Assembly: GCA_900291925.1 (NCBI GenBank)
Contig: UWYS01000007.1
Location: 434,001-498,000, forward strand
Direction: 5' to 3'
DNA length: 64,000 nucleotides
From: Thecaphora thlaspeos
Lineage: Eukaryota; Basidiomycota; Ustilaginomycetes; Urocystidales; Glomosporiaceae
Numbering within the stretch: position 1 is the first letter of the stretch; the number at the start of each line of letters is the position of its first letter. Position numbers and translations under genes: made by a program. This document shows, piece after piece, positions 28,235-37,646 of this stretch. The notes under the pieces are model-generated. The model saw only the letters and a program-made list of their open reading frames with translations. It had not been told where the DNA came from and searched no databases.

Positions 28235-29880
28235 TCAGACCTCTCCAAAGTCACCGTGACCCGTCTGTCTGGCATGCTGCAGCGCCTGCTTCTCGCCTTG
28301 CACGCCCTGGCCGCACACCTTGCATTTGAGAGTGGATGTGGCGGTGTCGGTGTAGTATCTCCGCTTCTTGAGCTCGTCGCACAGCTGCCTCGCCGCTTGG
28401 ATGATGGGATCGGCGCTCTCGTCGACCGCTGCTGCCTCGCTCAGCGAGATCGAGGGAAAGAGCGTCGTGCCGAACTCGGCGGGTGCGGAGGGATCTGGCA
28501 GCAGGGCGAGGACGTCGTAGTGGCTGCACGTGTCGGCGGGTCGTTCAACGAGGAGGCTGATAGACCGTCAGCGATAGGTTCGGTTGAAAGACACACGATC
28601 TACGTCAATCTTCCGCCCACATGTCACTCACATGCCCGAATAGACGACGATACCTCGATTGTCGTACCCCTGGTCCTCTCCGAACTTGTGCACCACGCCT
28701 GAGGCCACATCCACCGAGTCAATCTCGACCTTGAAATGCCGCGAGAGGATCGATAGCTCGATGGCGCCTCCCCAAGTCTGCGGCGACTGGATCTTTGTGA
28801 TGTAGCTGTCGCGCGGCTGTCTGTTGATCGTCAAAGCAGAGGCAAGCCAGGAGAGACAGTCGTTCCGAAGGTTAGTCCTGCTGTGACTGACTCAAGAGAT
28901 GAAGGGGAGCATCCGGACGGGACTTGCCCTAGTACCACGTCGGGATACTCGTCGGGGCTCCCGCGGATGGCTTCTGCGACGACTGTATGCGGGAGAAGGG
29001 CGAGGTCAAGGCGAGGAAAGAGCACCGAACGATGTCTTCAAACGGTGATTCAATGAGGCGCAATAGGAGGTGGACCTTGGTCTTGACCCACCTCTCCGTA
29101 GCTTCTGGCACACATCGCTCCCGAGCCGTTGTTCAAACAGGAAGCCGACCGCGTTGAAGAGGCACGAGTTGTCGTCTGGAACCACCTTGAGCGTCAGGTG
29201 TCCATCTGCGCCAGCCACTCGGACCGAGACCTGGCCATCTTTGACCGTTCCCGTTGTTGATCCTACGGATTGCTGTCTGGCGGACGACGGGGGCTGGGAG
29301 GACAGCGCGGAAAATGTGGCAATGGCCGGGGCGGTCTGAGACGGAGGGTGCCGGGTGCTGGATGCCGTCGCTGCTGCGGAAGAGGCTGAAGCGAATCCGG
29401 GCCGCCTGGCTACGACGATCTGCTCGCCCCGTTTCAGGTTGAGAGGGGGCGAGGTGACAGGCAGGTCGCCCGCTTGTCCGTGCAGACTGAGGGTCTTGGG
29501 CGGATAGCCCGTCTTGACTGAAGTAAGGCAAGCACAGTCCAGCGGACGATGGCCAGCAAAGAAGTCGGACGATGGCAACCAAAGAGGAGACGCAAGGTCA
29601 GCTGCCGCCCGCTAAGCCCCCTGTCTCGGGACGGAGCCGATCCTATCGGTCTGCCGACCAGCGCTGACTTACGCTCCTGCTCGGACGGATCGATGCCGGA
29701 CTGCTCCTGGATGAAGCTCTGCAGCGAAGCGAGCGAGGCTTCGGACGTAAGCTTGAACGTGGCCGTGCCTTCCGGATGTCTGCCGTGCGTTCGACACCGA
29801 GGGGGGCCGTCAGTACCTGCCGGTTCTCTGACCGCACCATGCTTCTGCTCAGCCGTAGATGCTCACCTGATACGGATCAT
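28235..29880 (-). CDS. OTU1: Ubiquitin thioesterase OTU1 (YOD1)
   Basis: Six exons (29867-29880, 29673-29779, 29092-29517, 28928-28982, 28632-28820, 28235-28556), 370 aa. The 14-nt first exon encodes MIRI and joins to RHPEGTATFKL. Residues 1-~75 are the UBX-like domain that binds Cdc48/p97. The OTU domain holds the catalytic Cys in DDNSCLF (~C159), the conserved QTWGGAIELSILS segment, and the catalytic His in HYDVLAL (~H276). A C2H2 zinc finger (CKVCG..H..H) lies at the C-terminus. The enzyme trims ubiquitin chains in Cdc48-dependent degradation, including ER-associated degradation. The intron 28821-28927 starts with GCAAGT, a GC-AG intron; this choice alone keeps the LGQPRDSY sequence in frame. 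The other introns are GT-AG. Confidence 0.92.
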
Positions 29881-30991
29881 TCTTGATTGTGCGGTCAACC
29901 CGGCTGCCATACAAAGAGCGACACGGAGCGATCAAAGACGGGTTGAAAAGTTCCCTTTCGGGGAGTTGTCCGGTGGGGGGTGGATGAAGATAGGGGTCCT
30001 CGGAATGAAGCCGGAGGCAGCGGCAACGACGGCCGATGATAAGGTTGAGTTAGGTAGTCGAGCGGATTAGAGAGAGCAGGCGAGCTCCAATCTAGTCGGA
30101 CATGGGCTGATCGTGAGGCAGTCTGGCTCGATAGGGAAGGTGATGGCCAGATGGGGAAGCGCGGATGGAGCGGGTTGCGCGTCGTCGGTCGAGGCCGGTC
30201 AAATTGGGCCGGCGACTTGGGGAAGGTTGGCGTATGCCTCCACATCACCACATCACCCACCACCCAACACCAACTCCACCAGCCTCCGTCGTTATCAGTA
30301 GCACAGGGTCCGGTCATGGTGTAGATCGACTGGGTATCTTTGAGATCAGAACACCCCTCGGAACGGGCACCTCTATGCCCTGTTGAGCTCGCTCGTGTAT
30401 GCGAGCTTGCGATGCCCCAGGATGGACGATAGAAGCTAGCAATACCCTGTCCTGCCTCTTTGCCGACGCAGGCTGGCTCTGGCAGAAGCGTGCGTAGTCG
30501 CATCACCTCCCGGGGTCATCTGTTCAATGTGTACCGTCACAAGAGCCCCTGAGACCCCGATGAGGTATCGCCAAGGCTGCCTGCCTACCTCATATGGTAT
30601 CGACTGCGGTACAGATGGCTGCGCTGCGCGAGGTACAGACAGTCTAACCCATCTCGGTCTTGACTCGATATTTTTTTTGTCCTTCCCTTTCAGGACCACT
30701 GCGATCGCACCAGTCCATCAAGCCTGTGTAGCGAAGAGCGTTCCAGGATGGTGTTCAGCAGGACGACGAGAGCACAGGCCTCGTCATACCTGCTGCGTCA
30801 AAGCCTATGCTGACCGCCGTCGGGGGCGCAATGGAAAGGGATAAAAGCCCACTCGTCATTGACACACGACATCCCTCTCCCCTCCTCATCCAGACCACAC
30901 TCTTCTCCAACGCTCACGCTCACAGCATTTCTTAACGCCAGACGCCTTTTGACGACCCTCAACCTCCTTTCACTCCATTGCATCAACCAAG
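29881..30991. promoter_or_regulatory. OTU1 upstream / metallothionein promoter interval
   Basis: This 1.1-kb interval lies between divergent genes. No coding frame is convincing. A poly-T run sits at about 30671-30678, and a TATA-like ATAAAAG is listed separately. I did not find a repeated copper-response element that I could name with confidence. Confidence 0.5.
30841..30847 (+). promoter_or_regulatory. Candidate TATA box (ATAAAAG) of the metallothionein gene
   Basis: Lies 145 bp upstream of the metallothionein ATG, a usual distance for a strongly inducible fungal gene with a short leader. Confidence 0.45.
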
Positions 30992-31192
30992 ATGGCCGTG
31001 AGTACAATGCACCTTCGCCCTGCACCTCTGTCGCACAGGAGCAAGTCTGACTCCACGAGAGCCTCTTCATCTGTACGAGACTAGTGCCCCTGCAACAACA
31101 AGTGCTCTTCCACCTCGTGCGCCTGCACCTCTTCGTGCAAGTGCTCCTCCTCGGGCTGCGGATGCAAGACCGCCCGTGTCGCCGTTGCGTAA
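30992..31192 (+). CDS. Metallothionein, 37 aa, two exons
   Basis: The exons are 30992-30997 (MA) and 31085-31192. The intron is GTGAGT...CTAG, 87 nt, phase 0. The product is 37 residues with nine cysteines at positions 3, 5, 9, 14, 16, 20, 22, 27 and 29, arranged as CxC, C, CxC, CxC, CxC with 3-4 residue spacers of Ser, Thr, Asn, Lys and Gly. There are no aromatic residues and no His. This matches small fungal metallothioneins, which bind Cu(I), Zn or Cd in the cytosol and buffer excess metal. The short gene falls below usual ORF cut-offs and would be missed without the intron. The leader runs from a TATA-like box at 30841. Which metal it binds cannot be told from sequence alone. The last eight residues (KTARVAVA) are a Cys-free tail. 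Confidence 0.85.
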
Positions 31193-31655
31193 AATACCTC
31201 ACTCTAGTGCGCTCACCACCGTCGCTCCCCTTGTGATGTTAGCTGATCAAGAGGACCTCGTCTATCTTGTCACGCTTACGACAGGCCTTGCGCTTGCCAG
31301 GGAAAATGCTCCTGCACCAACTGAGGAAGACCGCTCTCCCCTCCATGCCACCTTGCAGAGATGGCTTAGTCGGTCCGCTTCGCTCGGACTTCGATCCGAG
31401 ACGCTGGCAGACCCTGTCGGCGTGATTCCTGTTCCCATGACAGACTTCTCTTCCTATGTCTCTAAGATAACAGATGATGTCAAATCGTTGTTGTGCGTCC
31501 CAGACCAATATGCCTGTGCACGAGCCGCGCACACCATCATTCAGCAGTCGAACGCACACACGAAGGGACACTTCCATCGATGGTGTGCCCGATGTAGAGC
31601 TGTGCTGCTCTCAACGAAATAGCATTCTCGCCATGACGTCCGCTAAAGTACGAGT
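31193..31655. other. Intergenic, metallothionein and IPP1 3' flanks
   Basis: A 463-bp convergent interval. No gene or repeat was recognised. Confidence 0.5.
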
Positions 31656-32609
31656 TTAGAACGAAGACGAGCTGATGTAGAACCACTTGTCGATGCTCGA
31701 GTCGATGGGCGCAGCGGGCTGCGGGTTGGCGGCGGGGACCGACGAGACGGCGGCGTCGTTGCCGGCGACAAAGCCCTTGCTTCCCTGGACCGAGGTGTTC
31801 GTAAGGCTGACCTCGCCGGGCTCGGTCTGACCCGAGATCAGGCGCTTCCAGGCCTCGTTGCACTCGTGGACGACCTCGGTGGCGTACTTGCGGTTCTTTG
31901 CCTCGCCGCTGAAGGCGAACTGGTTCTCGGGCTTGCCATCGGGGATCTTGTAGATGCGGAACCACTCGTTGGTGGCGCGGATCAGGCCGGGAAGGTGGCG
32001 CTCGACGTCCTCGATGTCGTTGAGCTTGGGGGCGAGTGGATCGTTGACGTCAATGACGATGACCTTCCAGTCGGTCTCGCCCTCGTCGAGGAGAGCCATG
32101 ACGCCGAGGACCTTGACCTGCTTGATCTGGCCGGTGTAGCCGACCTGCTCGCCAATCTCGCAGACATCGAGCGGGTCGTTGTCGCCCTTAGCCTTGGTGT
32201 CCGGGTGAGTAGCCGAGGGGTCCTCCCAGGTCTGGGGGAAGGCACCGTAGTTCCAGATGTAGCCCTTGTGGGGGAAGCAGTTGCGGACAAAGCGGAGCTT
32301 GCCCTTCTTGGTGTCCTGCTTGAAGGGGTTGAAGGTGTCCTCCTTGGAGATCTCGATCTTGGCGTTGGTCCAACGCGGGATCTCGACAATCATGTTGAGG
32401 ATCGTCTTGGACTCGTCGGCGAAGAGCGGGACATCGTGGAACGGCGATGCGGGGAGGCTGGTCTTTGCGTTCTCGAGGAAGACGCGGTAGTCAAGGGTGT
32501 TGGGGGCGCCGACGGCGCGGGTCTTGAACTCCTGAGTCATGCTGGCGGTGCTGAGCTGACGGACGGTTTGGGAGAGTCTACGGATGGCGGTCGACGGATT
32601 CGGCGTCAT
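31656..32609 (-). CDS. IPP1: Inorganic pyrophosphatase (family I)
   Basis: One exon, 317 aa from the ATG at 32609, or 294 aa from a second ATG at 32540. It hydrolyses pyrophosphate to phosphate and so drives biosynthetic reactions. DNDPLDVCE (~141-149) is the family signature with the metal-binding Asp residues; [30 protein letters not shown] is typical of eukaryotic forms. The 23 residues before the second ATG ([20 protein letters not shown]...) are basic, hydroxylated and without acids, like a mitochondrial presequence. Use of both starts would give mitochondrial and cytosolic forms from one gene; this is inference. The frame is open further upstream to 33017, but that part enters non-conserved sequence. 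It converges with the metallothionein gene. Confidence 0.94.
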   Translation of the reverse strand: MTPNPSTAIRRLSQTVRQLSTASMTQEFKTRAVGAPNTLDYRVFLENAKTSLPASPFHDVPLFADESKTILNMIVEIPRWTNAKIEISKEDTFNPFKQDTKKGKLRFVRNCFPHKGYIWNYGAFPQTWEDPSATHPDTKAKGDNDPLDVCEIGEQVGYTGQIKQVKVLGVMALLDEGETDWKVIVIDVNDPLAPKLNDIEDVERHLPGLIRATNEWFRIYKIPDGKPENQFAFSGEAKNRKYATEVVHECNEAWKRLISGQTEPGEVSLTNTSVQGSKGFVAGNDAAVSSVPAANPQPAAPIDSSIDKWFYISSSSF

Positions 32610-34116
32610 ACGATAGCGGGCTGTGAGCGGGTTAGATGTGGACGCGTGTTGTGACGGGGATTCTGTCAGAAGTGTGAATAGATGTGAACGAGGTCCTGAA
32701 CACATGGGGGTGCTGCTAGAATACTCACGAATGTATCGTGTTCGATGGATGGTGGTAGCGCGGGAGGGAAGGCGGAAGACGGCAAAGGTCCGGGCAATGT
32801 GCTTGCGTTCTTCCCGTGGCGGCGGCCTGCAACAGAGGGGCTCGGAGCTCGTGCTTGGGCCTGCAGCGGACTGCACGTCGGCTGGCCTGAGCTGCCTTCT
32901 TCTGGGCGTGCTCCTACTCCGATCATGGAAGGCGCCTTCTTTGCTAGTCTCGTGCGAGGAAAAAAAATCAACTTTCTGAATTTGCAATCGGATGCAGCCC
33001 CCGATTGTTGAAGCCATACGTGCGGCTCACGATTTTATTTTTACGGTTCCGCGTTTTGCTAGGGCATCGAAAGCGGCCCCCGATTTCGAAGCCTCTCGTC
33101 CAAGTAAACATGCGACTGGTGCCCTCCCTATGCAGGCGCGTCGCGACGACGCGTCTCGCCCAAGAATACACGCGACCCGACACCTCCATCCAGGCGAGTC
33201 ACCTGGACGCGTCTCGCCCGAGTGATACTTCGGCCCAACTCGCGTCGACAGCGGCCGCACCACCGCGTCTCGCGCGGGTAAACACGCTGCCCACGCTCAA
33301 ACCAGGACGCTTCGTGCGTATAGGCAGTCGAATTGTCTCGCGCGGGTTAACATACAGTCAAGGCGCGACCAGTGCTGGCCTTCGTTGGGGCAACGCGTCG
33401 CGGCTCCCGGACATTTTTTATTTTATTTTGAATGGCGATCGGGGTTTGTTTTCCCAATTTCAGTTTGCATTTTGGGATGTAGGGTCTAATCCCTCGCCTC
33501 GCTGTTTCACATGTGAATCTCGCCTTCGTCATGTTTGTTCAGATAAAGGCCAGGCCCTCCGCTGGTTCGTGGCACAGGGCCAGCAGAGCAGCGAGGGCAG
33601 CTCAGACAAGCCGCTTACCTAACCATGAGCAGGTGGTGGCCCTTCGGAAATTAATTGTCGTTGGATCGGGTCGATCCTTCCAACATGGCACGCACGCCCG
33701 CCAGCCAACCAGCGTCCCCTGCGCAGCGCACGAAATCTTTGGGCCAGCAACGGGCAGAGGCCGGGACGGATGGAATGACGAAGCAGGACCGTCAGCATTG
33801 CGTGGCGGATGGGCTCAGCTCAGCCTTGCCTTGCCTGCCCACCGGTTTTCACGCTCGCCGCTGGCCGGCTTCGACGCAAACTTTCCCCCTTCCCCCGCCT
33901 TTCGTACCCTCATGAGCGGACAGGGTTCGACGGTACGGTATGTAGGTTCGCTGGCTGGAGTGCGGAAGGGGCTGCGCTAAATGAGAACGAAGCGTTTGGT
34001 GATTACGGAATGAGCCACTTCCTGTGATGCTTCTGACCACCATCACCCCCACCAACAACCGCCAACACACCGACCTTGCACTCATACCCCGCACATTCTC
34101 AACAACAACATCGAAA
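32610..34116. other. Intergenic interval with degenerate tandem repeats
   Basis: These 1.5 kb between the IPP1 and CCP starts include A/T-rich blocks at 33030-33050 and 33415-33430 flanking the tandem-repeat block listed separately. Promoters of both genes should lie at its ends. No gene was recognised. Confidence 0.55.
33092..33357 (-). repeat. Degenerate ~59-bp tandem repeat, block A (about five copies)
   Basis: A core like CGCGTCTCGCCCGAGTAAAC recurs, with TCTCG at 33094, 33154, 33212, 33268 and 33336, spaced 60, 58, 56 and 68 bp. Between cores a second motif, CCTCCATCCAGGCGAGTC, occurs at about 33183. The same units appear as reverse complement in block B at 62.7-63.2 kb. Confidence 0.8.
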
Positions 34117-35477
34117 ATGTCAAAGCTTGGTGATTTCGATGGTGAGTCCATGGCATTGGCTAATCGGGGCAAGTCCTCTCGCCTTCGTGATATCCTGACC
34201 GATGCCTCCCCTCCCTGGCTCCCATGTTGCCGCAGCCGTTCGCAAGGACATTGCCGCCATCCTCAAGCAGCCCAAGTACGACGATGGGTCAGCCGGCCCC
34301 GTCCTTGTCCGTCTGGCGTGGCACGCTAGCGGCACCTATTGCAAGGACACCGACACCGGAGGAAGCAACGGCGCCGGCATGAGGTACGAAGCCGAGGGTG
34401 GCGATCCTGCAAGTGAGTAGCGAGGCGGCAGTGGACTGGGCTCTGCGCGGCCCCACTTTCGAGCGTTCTGTGCTGACCACACCTCCCTATATGCCATCTC
34501 AACCTCACAGACGCCGGTCTGCAGCACGCCCGTGTCTTCCTCGAGCCCATCAAGGAGAAGCACTCTTGGATCACGTATGCCGATCGTGAGTTCACGCTCA
34601 AGCCTGGTGACGTCTCTCCAGAACCTCTGCTCGGTCTTCAGTACAGTCATCCTCACCACTCTTTCTCTCTCGAATGATCCTCTCTCACCGACAGTCTGGA
34701 CACTCGCCGGCGTCGTCGCGATCAAGGAGATGGGCGGACCCGAGATCCAATGGAAGGCCGGCCGCACCGACTTCGTCGACGATTCACGCCTCCCTCCCCG
34801 CGGTCGATTGCCCGACGGTGCACAGGCGGCCGACCACTTGCGACACATCTTCTAGTGAGTGCCGCCACCACCCATTCCATCTCGAGCGCCCTGCACGAAC
34901 ATTCACTGATCAGGACTTATCTTCACACAGCCGCATGGACTTCAACGATCAGGAGATCGTTGCTCTTTCCGGCGCACACAACCTGGGCCGCTGCCACGCC
35001 GATCGATCCGGTTTCGACGGACCTTGGGTCAACATGCCGACGCTCTTCAGCAACCAGTACTTCAAGCTTCTCCTCAAGCTGAGGTGGCAAAAGAGGCAGT
35101 GGGACGGCCCATTCCAGTATGCTGCCAAGGCGCCGGGCGCCGACGAGGAGGAGGAGGAGCTGATGATGCTGCCGACCGACTACGCGCTGATCCAGGACGA
35201 CAAGTTCCGCCCTTGGGTCGAGAAGTATGCCGAGGACCGCGACCTCTTCTTTGCGGACTTTGCAAAGGTGTTTGCCAAGCTGATCGAGCTCGGCGTCTAC
35301 CGCGACGAGTCGGGTATCGCGCGCGCCGACAAGATGAAGAAGTCGAGCTCCGAGTACAAGTCGGCGCCGCAGAAGAGCCAGGAGCCCGGCGCACCCGGCG
35401 CCGGCAGGGACGGCGAGGCGGCGCCGCTCGCCAAGCAGAACAAGGAGGGCGTCATGCAGATCAAGGCCAAGCTGTAG
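34117..35477 (+). CDS. CCP1: Cytochrome c peroxidase, cytosolic type
   Basis: The exons are 34117-34141, 34236-34412, 34511-34585, 34695-34854 and 34931-35477, giving 327 aa. All introns are GT-AG and in phase. It is a class I haem peroxidase that removes hydrogen peroxide. [12 protein letters not shown] holds the distal Arg, Trp and His; [12 protein letters not shown] holds the proximal haem-ligating His; the Trp of GFDGPW matches the radical-site Trp of yeast [15 protein letters not shown] and [12 protein letters not shown] fit CCP better than ascorbate peroxidase. There is no mitochondrial presequence (starts MSKLGDFDA), so a cytosolic form is likely. Odd points are an acidic insertion (DEEEEEL) before MMLPTD and a ~50-residue basic, low-complexity C-terminal tail after the catalytic domain. 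Confidence 0.92.
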
Positions 35478-35798
35478 AGGGACGATGAGGAGGAGAAGGA
35501 AGGAGTCGAGGACTTTGATACCACACCGAGGCTTTCCCCTTTGTCTACTTGTCCATCGCATTCCACATGAAGCGTTGGTCTGCCTGTCTGTCCGCCGCAA
35601 TAGAGATGTCTTTGATTCGTCTCGCTCGAGTGTGTGGCAGCGTGGTGTGGCAGATTGTCGCGCGCCGCCGGAAACGGGTGCCGCCCTTCCTCCACATCAA
35701 CACTTTCCGCGGCAGCCTTTTACCCTTCCTCGTCGCTCGCCATCTTCGACCTTTCATACCCGCTACTCGGTCAGCAAAGGGCCTCGACCTCACGAGGG

Positions 35799-37613
35799 AT
35801 GTCCAGCGGCCTCGTTCCACGTCGCATCGCACGGCCCAACGCCCGCAAGCCGACCATCTCGCACGCTCAGCGACACCGCCTCGTCGCTTCCGCCCCGGCA
35901 GCCCTCGCCGCATCAAGACCAACAACAGCGCCACCATCCCTCTCGGACCTCTCACAGGAGAGACAGGACGTTGTCGGTCAGCTTGTGGACTTGCTCTTTG
36001 ACATCCTCTCCCCCCTCAGCCTGGCTCTCAGGTCGTGTAGCGAAGACTGGACACAGCGCTTGCTCGCCAGCGAGGATGAAGAGGTGGGGGGAGGTGGGCG
36101 GCTACACGTGACGAGACTGCTGCAGCTGTACGAGGTGAGACGGCTGTGCGAGTCCAGCGTCGAGGTCGGCGTAGCGTTGCGCAGGGTAGAAGAGGTTGGG
36201 TGGATACAGGTGAGTGTGAAGAGCGAATGGACGAAATGGGTGGCGAGCGTAGATGACGTGCTGACGTTCCAGGTGGGATGCATGGTTGGTCTCGCCGCAG
36301 ATGAGCAAGGATGGCTACTCTTTCTCCCTCGATCCAGCGATACGGAGTGACATCTCGGCGTCAAACCCTCACTCGTTCTGGAGGAGGCTCGTCGACCAAG
36401 ACCGGATCGTCTATGCTGTACGTCTTCCTCTAACCCTCAATTGTCGGCCGAGTCTCAGCTGACGGCCCACTCACACCTCTGACCGAAACAGCAAGACCTC
36501 CCTTCGCACCTGAACACACAACAACAAGTTCTCTTCTCTATCCGGCACCACCTCGCCGCCTCTTTCACACCAGACGAACGCTTTACGGTCTATGACGTCT
36601 ACTCGCCTACAAGGGATATGAAACCTCCCTGGCTCAGTCACCAATCACCTCCGACGAAACGGCACGAAATCGATGGACGGGACAGGAGTGTCCGGTTCGC
36701 ACAGGTCCTTCTCGTTCTTTCTTCTTCGGAAGCTGCACGGAAGCTGGCTGCGCTCTTCCCTTGGCAAGTCGCTGGGAATGGCGAGAGGAGGACGAGGTGT
36801 TTGACCATGTAAGCATTCTCTTGTTTGACCCATGCCGTCTCGCTGTTGGATGACCCTGCTCACTCCTCGCACTCCCTTTCGTGCACGCGGACCAAACGTA
36901 GCAAGGAATGGACGCAAAAACGGACAGAATTCTTCGACTGGCGCGCTCGTATCCTCTCTTCGAACCGATCTTCCCTCGCAGCACAAGCGCAAGACGATAC
37001 CGACCCTTCCCCGGCAAGGGCAGGGCTCGACGTCCTACAAGCACCACCACCTTCCACGATACCCGAGGAAGATACGACCGTCGCTCATCCGATCGGTACG
37101 ATTCTCCATCTCCCGCATCTCACTCTCGCCTCTCCACTCGACATCGTCGCGTCCTCCCGGAGCATCAAGGGTACTCTCGAACGACTAGTCCCTTCTTCCG
37201 TCGGGTACGTCGACCTGCATCCATCTGCACTCGAGGCAGGTCAAGTGAGCTGTCACGTCCGAACTCCCAATCGCTTCATAGCGCATCGACTGCTCGACGC
37301 CCTTCGAGGAACTGCGTCACCGTCTTTTCTCAAATATCACCAAGACAAGGGAGAGATCACCATCCTGTCGGGAGAAGAGGAAGAGGCGTACTGGCACGCC
37401 GTACCCATAAAGACGCGCAATGCAGCAAAGAAAAAGGCTCTAGCGGCCAGCGCGACTGATCTAGAGCCTCCGAAAGACGCCGTGGCGGCGGAAGACGGTG
37501 CGAACCAGGACGAGATGAATAAGGCCTCCACGAAGAAGAAGAAGAAGAAACGCAAGGCGGCTCCGACGGCGGTACTGTCCAGGATTCCGGCGAAGCATGC
37601 ACGCTTTGATTGA
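35799..37613 (+). CDS. La-related protein with LARP7/Pof8-like xRRM
   Basis: The exons are 35799-36209, 36301-36417, 36492-36808 and 36902-37613, giving 518 aa. The first junction (GWIQ|MSKDGYSFSLDPAIRSDI) rebuilds the end of a La-type winged helix whose body is at ~65-135 (VVGQLVDLLFDILSP...RLLQLYEVRRLC...VALRRVE). IVYAQDLPSHL opens a weak RRM1, with FAQVLLVLSSSEAARKL as its beta-3/helix-2. After a linker (KEWTQKRTEFFDWR) a C-terminal RRM ends ITILSGEEEEAYWHAV, the pattern of the xRRM that caps RNA 3' stems in LARP7, ciliate p65 and fission-yeast Pof8. The tail is a Lys-rich run, probably nuclear. Such proteins bind telomerase RNA or 7SK/U6. The assignment rests on motif reading. An upstream GTG-less extension to 35634 exists; the ATG at 35799 is preferred. 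Confidence 0.55.
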
Positions 37614-37646
37614 TGCATTCCACCTCGCTCGTCTGTACGGGAGCCT

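Noticed and set aside
32610..33017. Extended pyrophosphatase N-terminus to the ATG at 33017
   Set aside because: The extra 136 codons are not enzyme-like and reach the edge of repeat-bearing intergenic DNA. The ATG at 32609 already gives a complete enzyme with a leader.
33092..33357. CRISPR-like array
   Set aside because: The regular ~59-bp spacing drew attention, but the units are degenerate and vary in spacing, and the genome is eukaryotic. It is a tandem repeat family.
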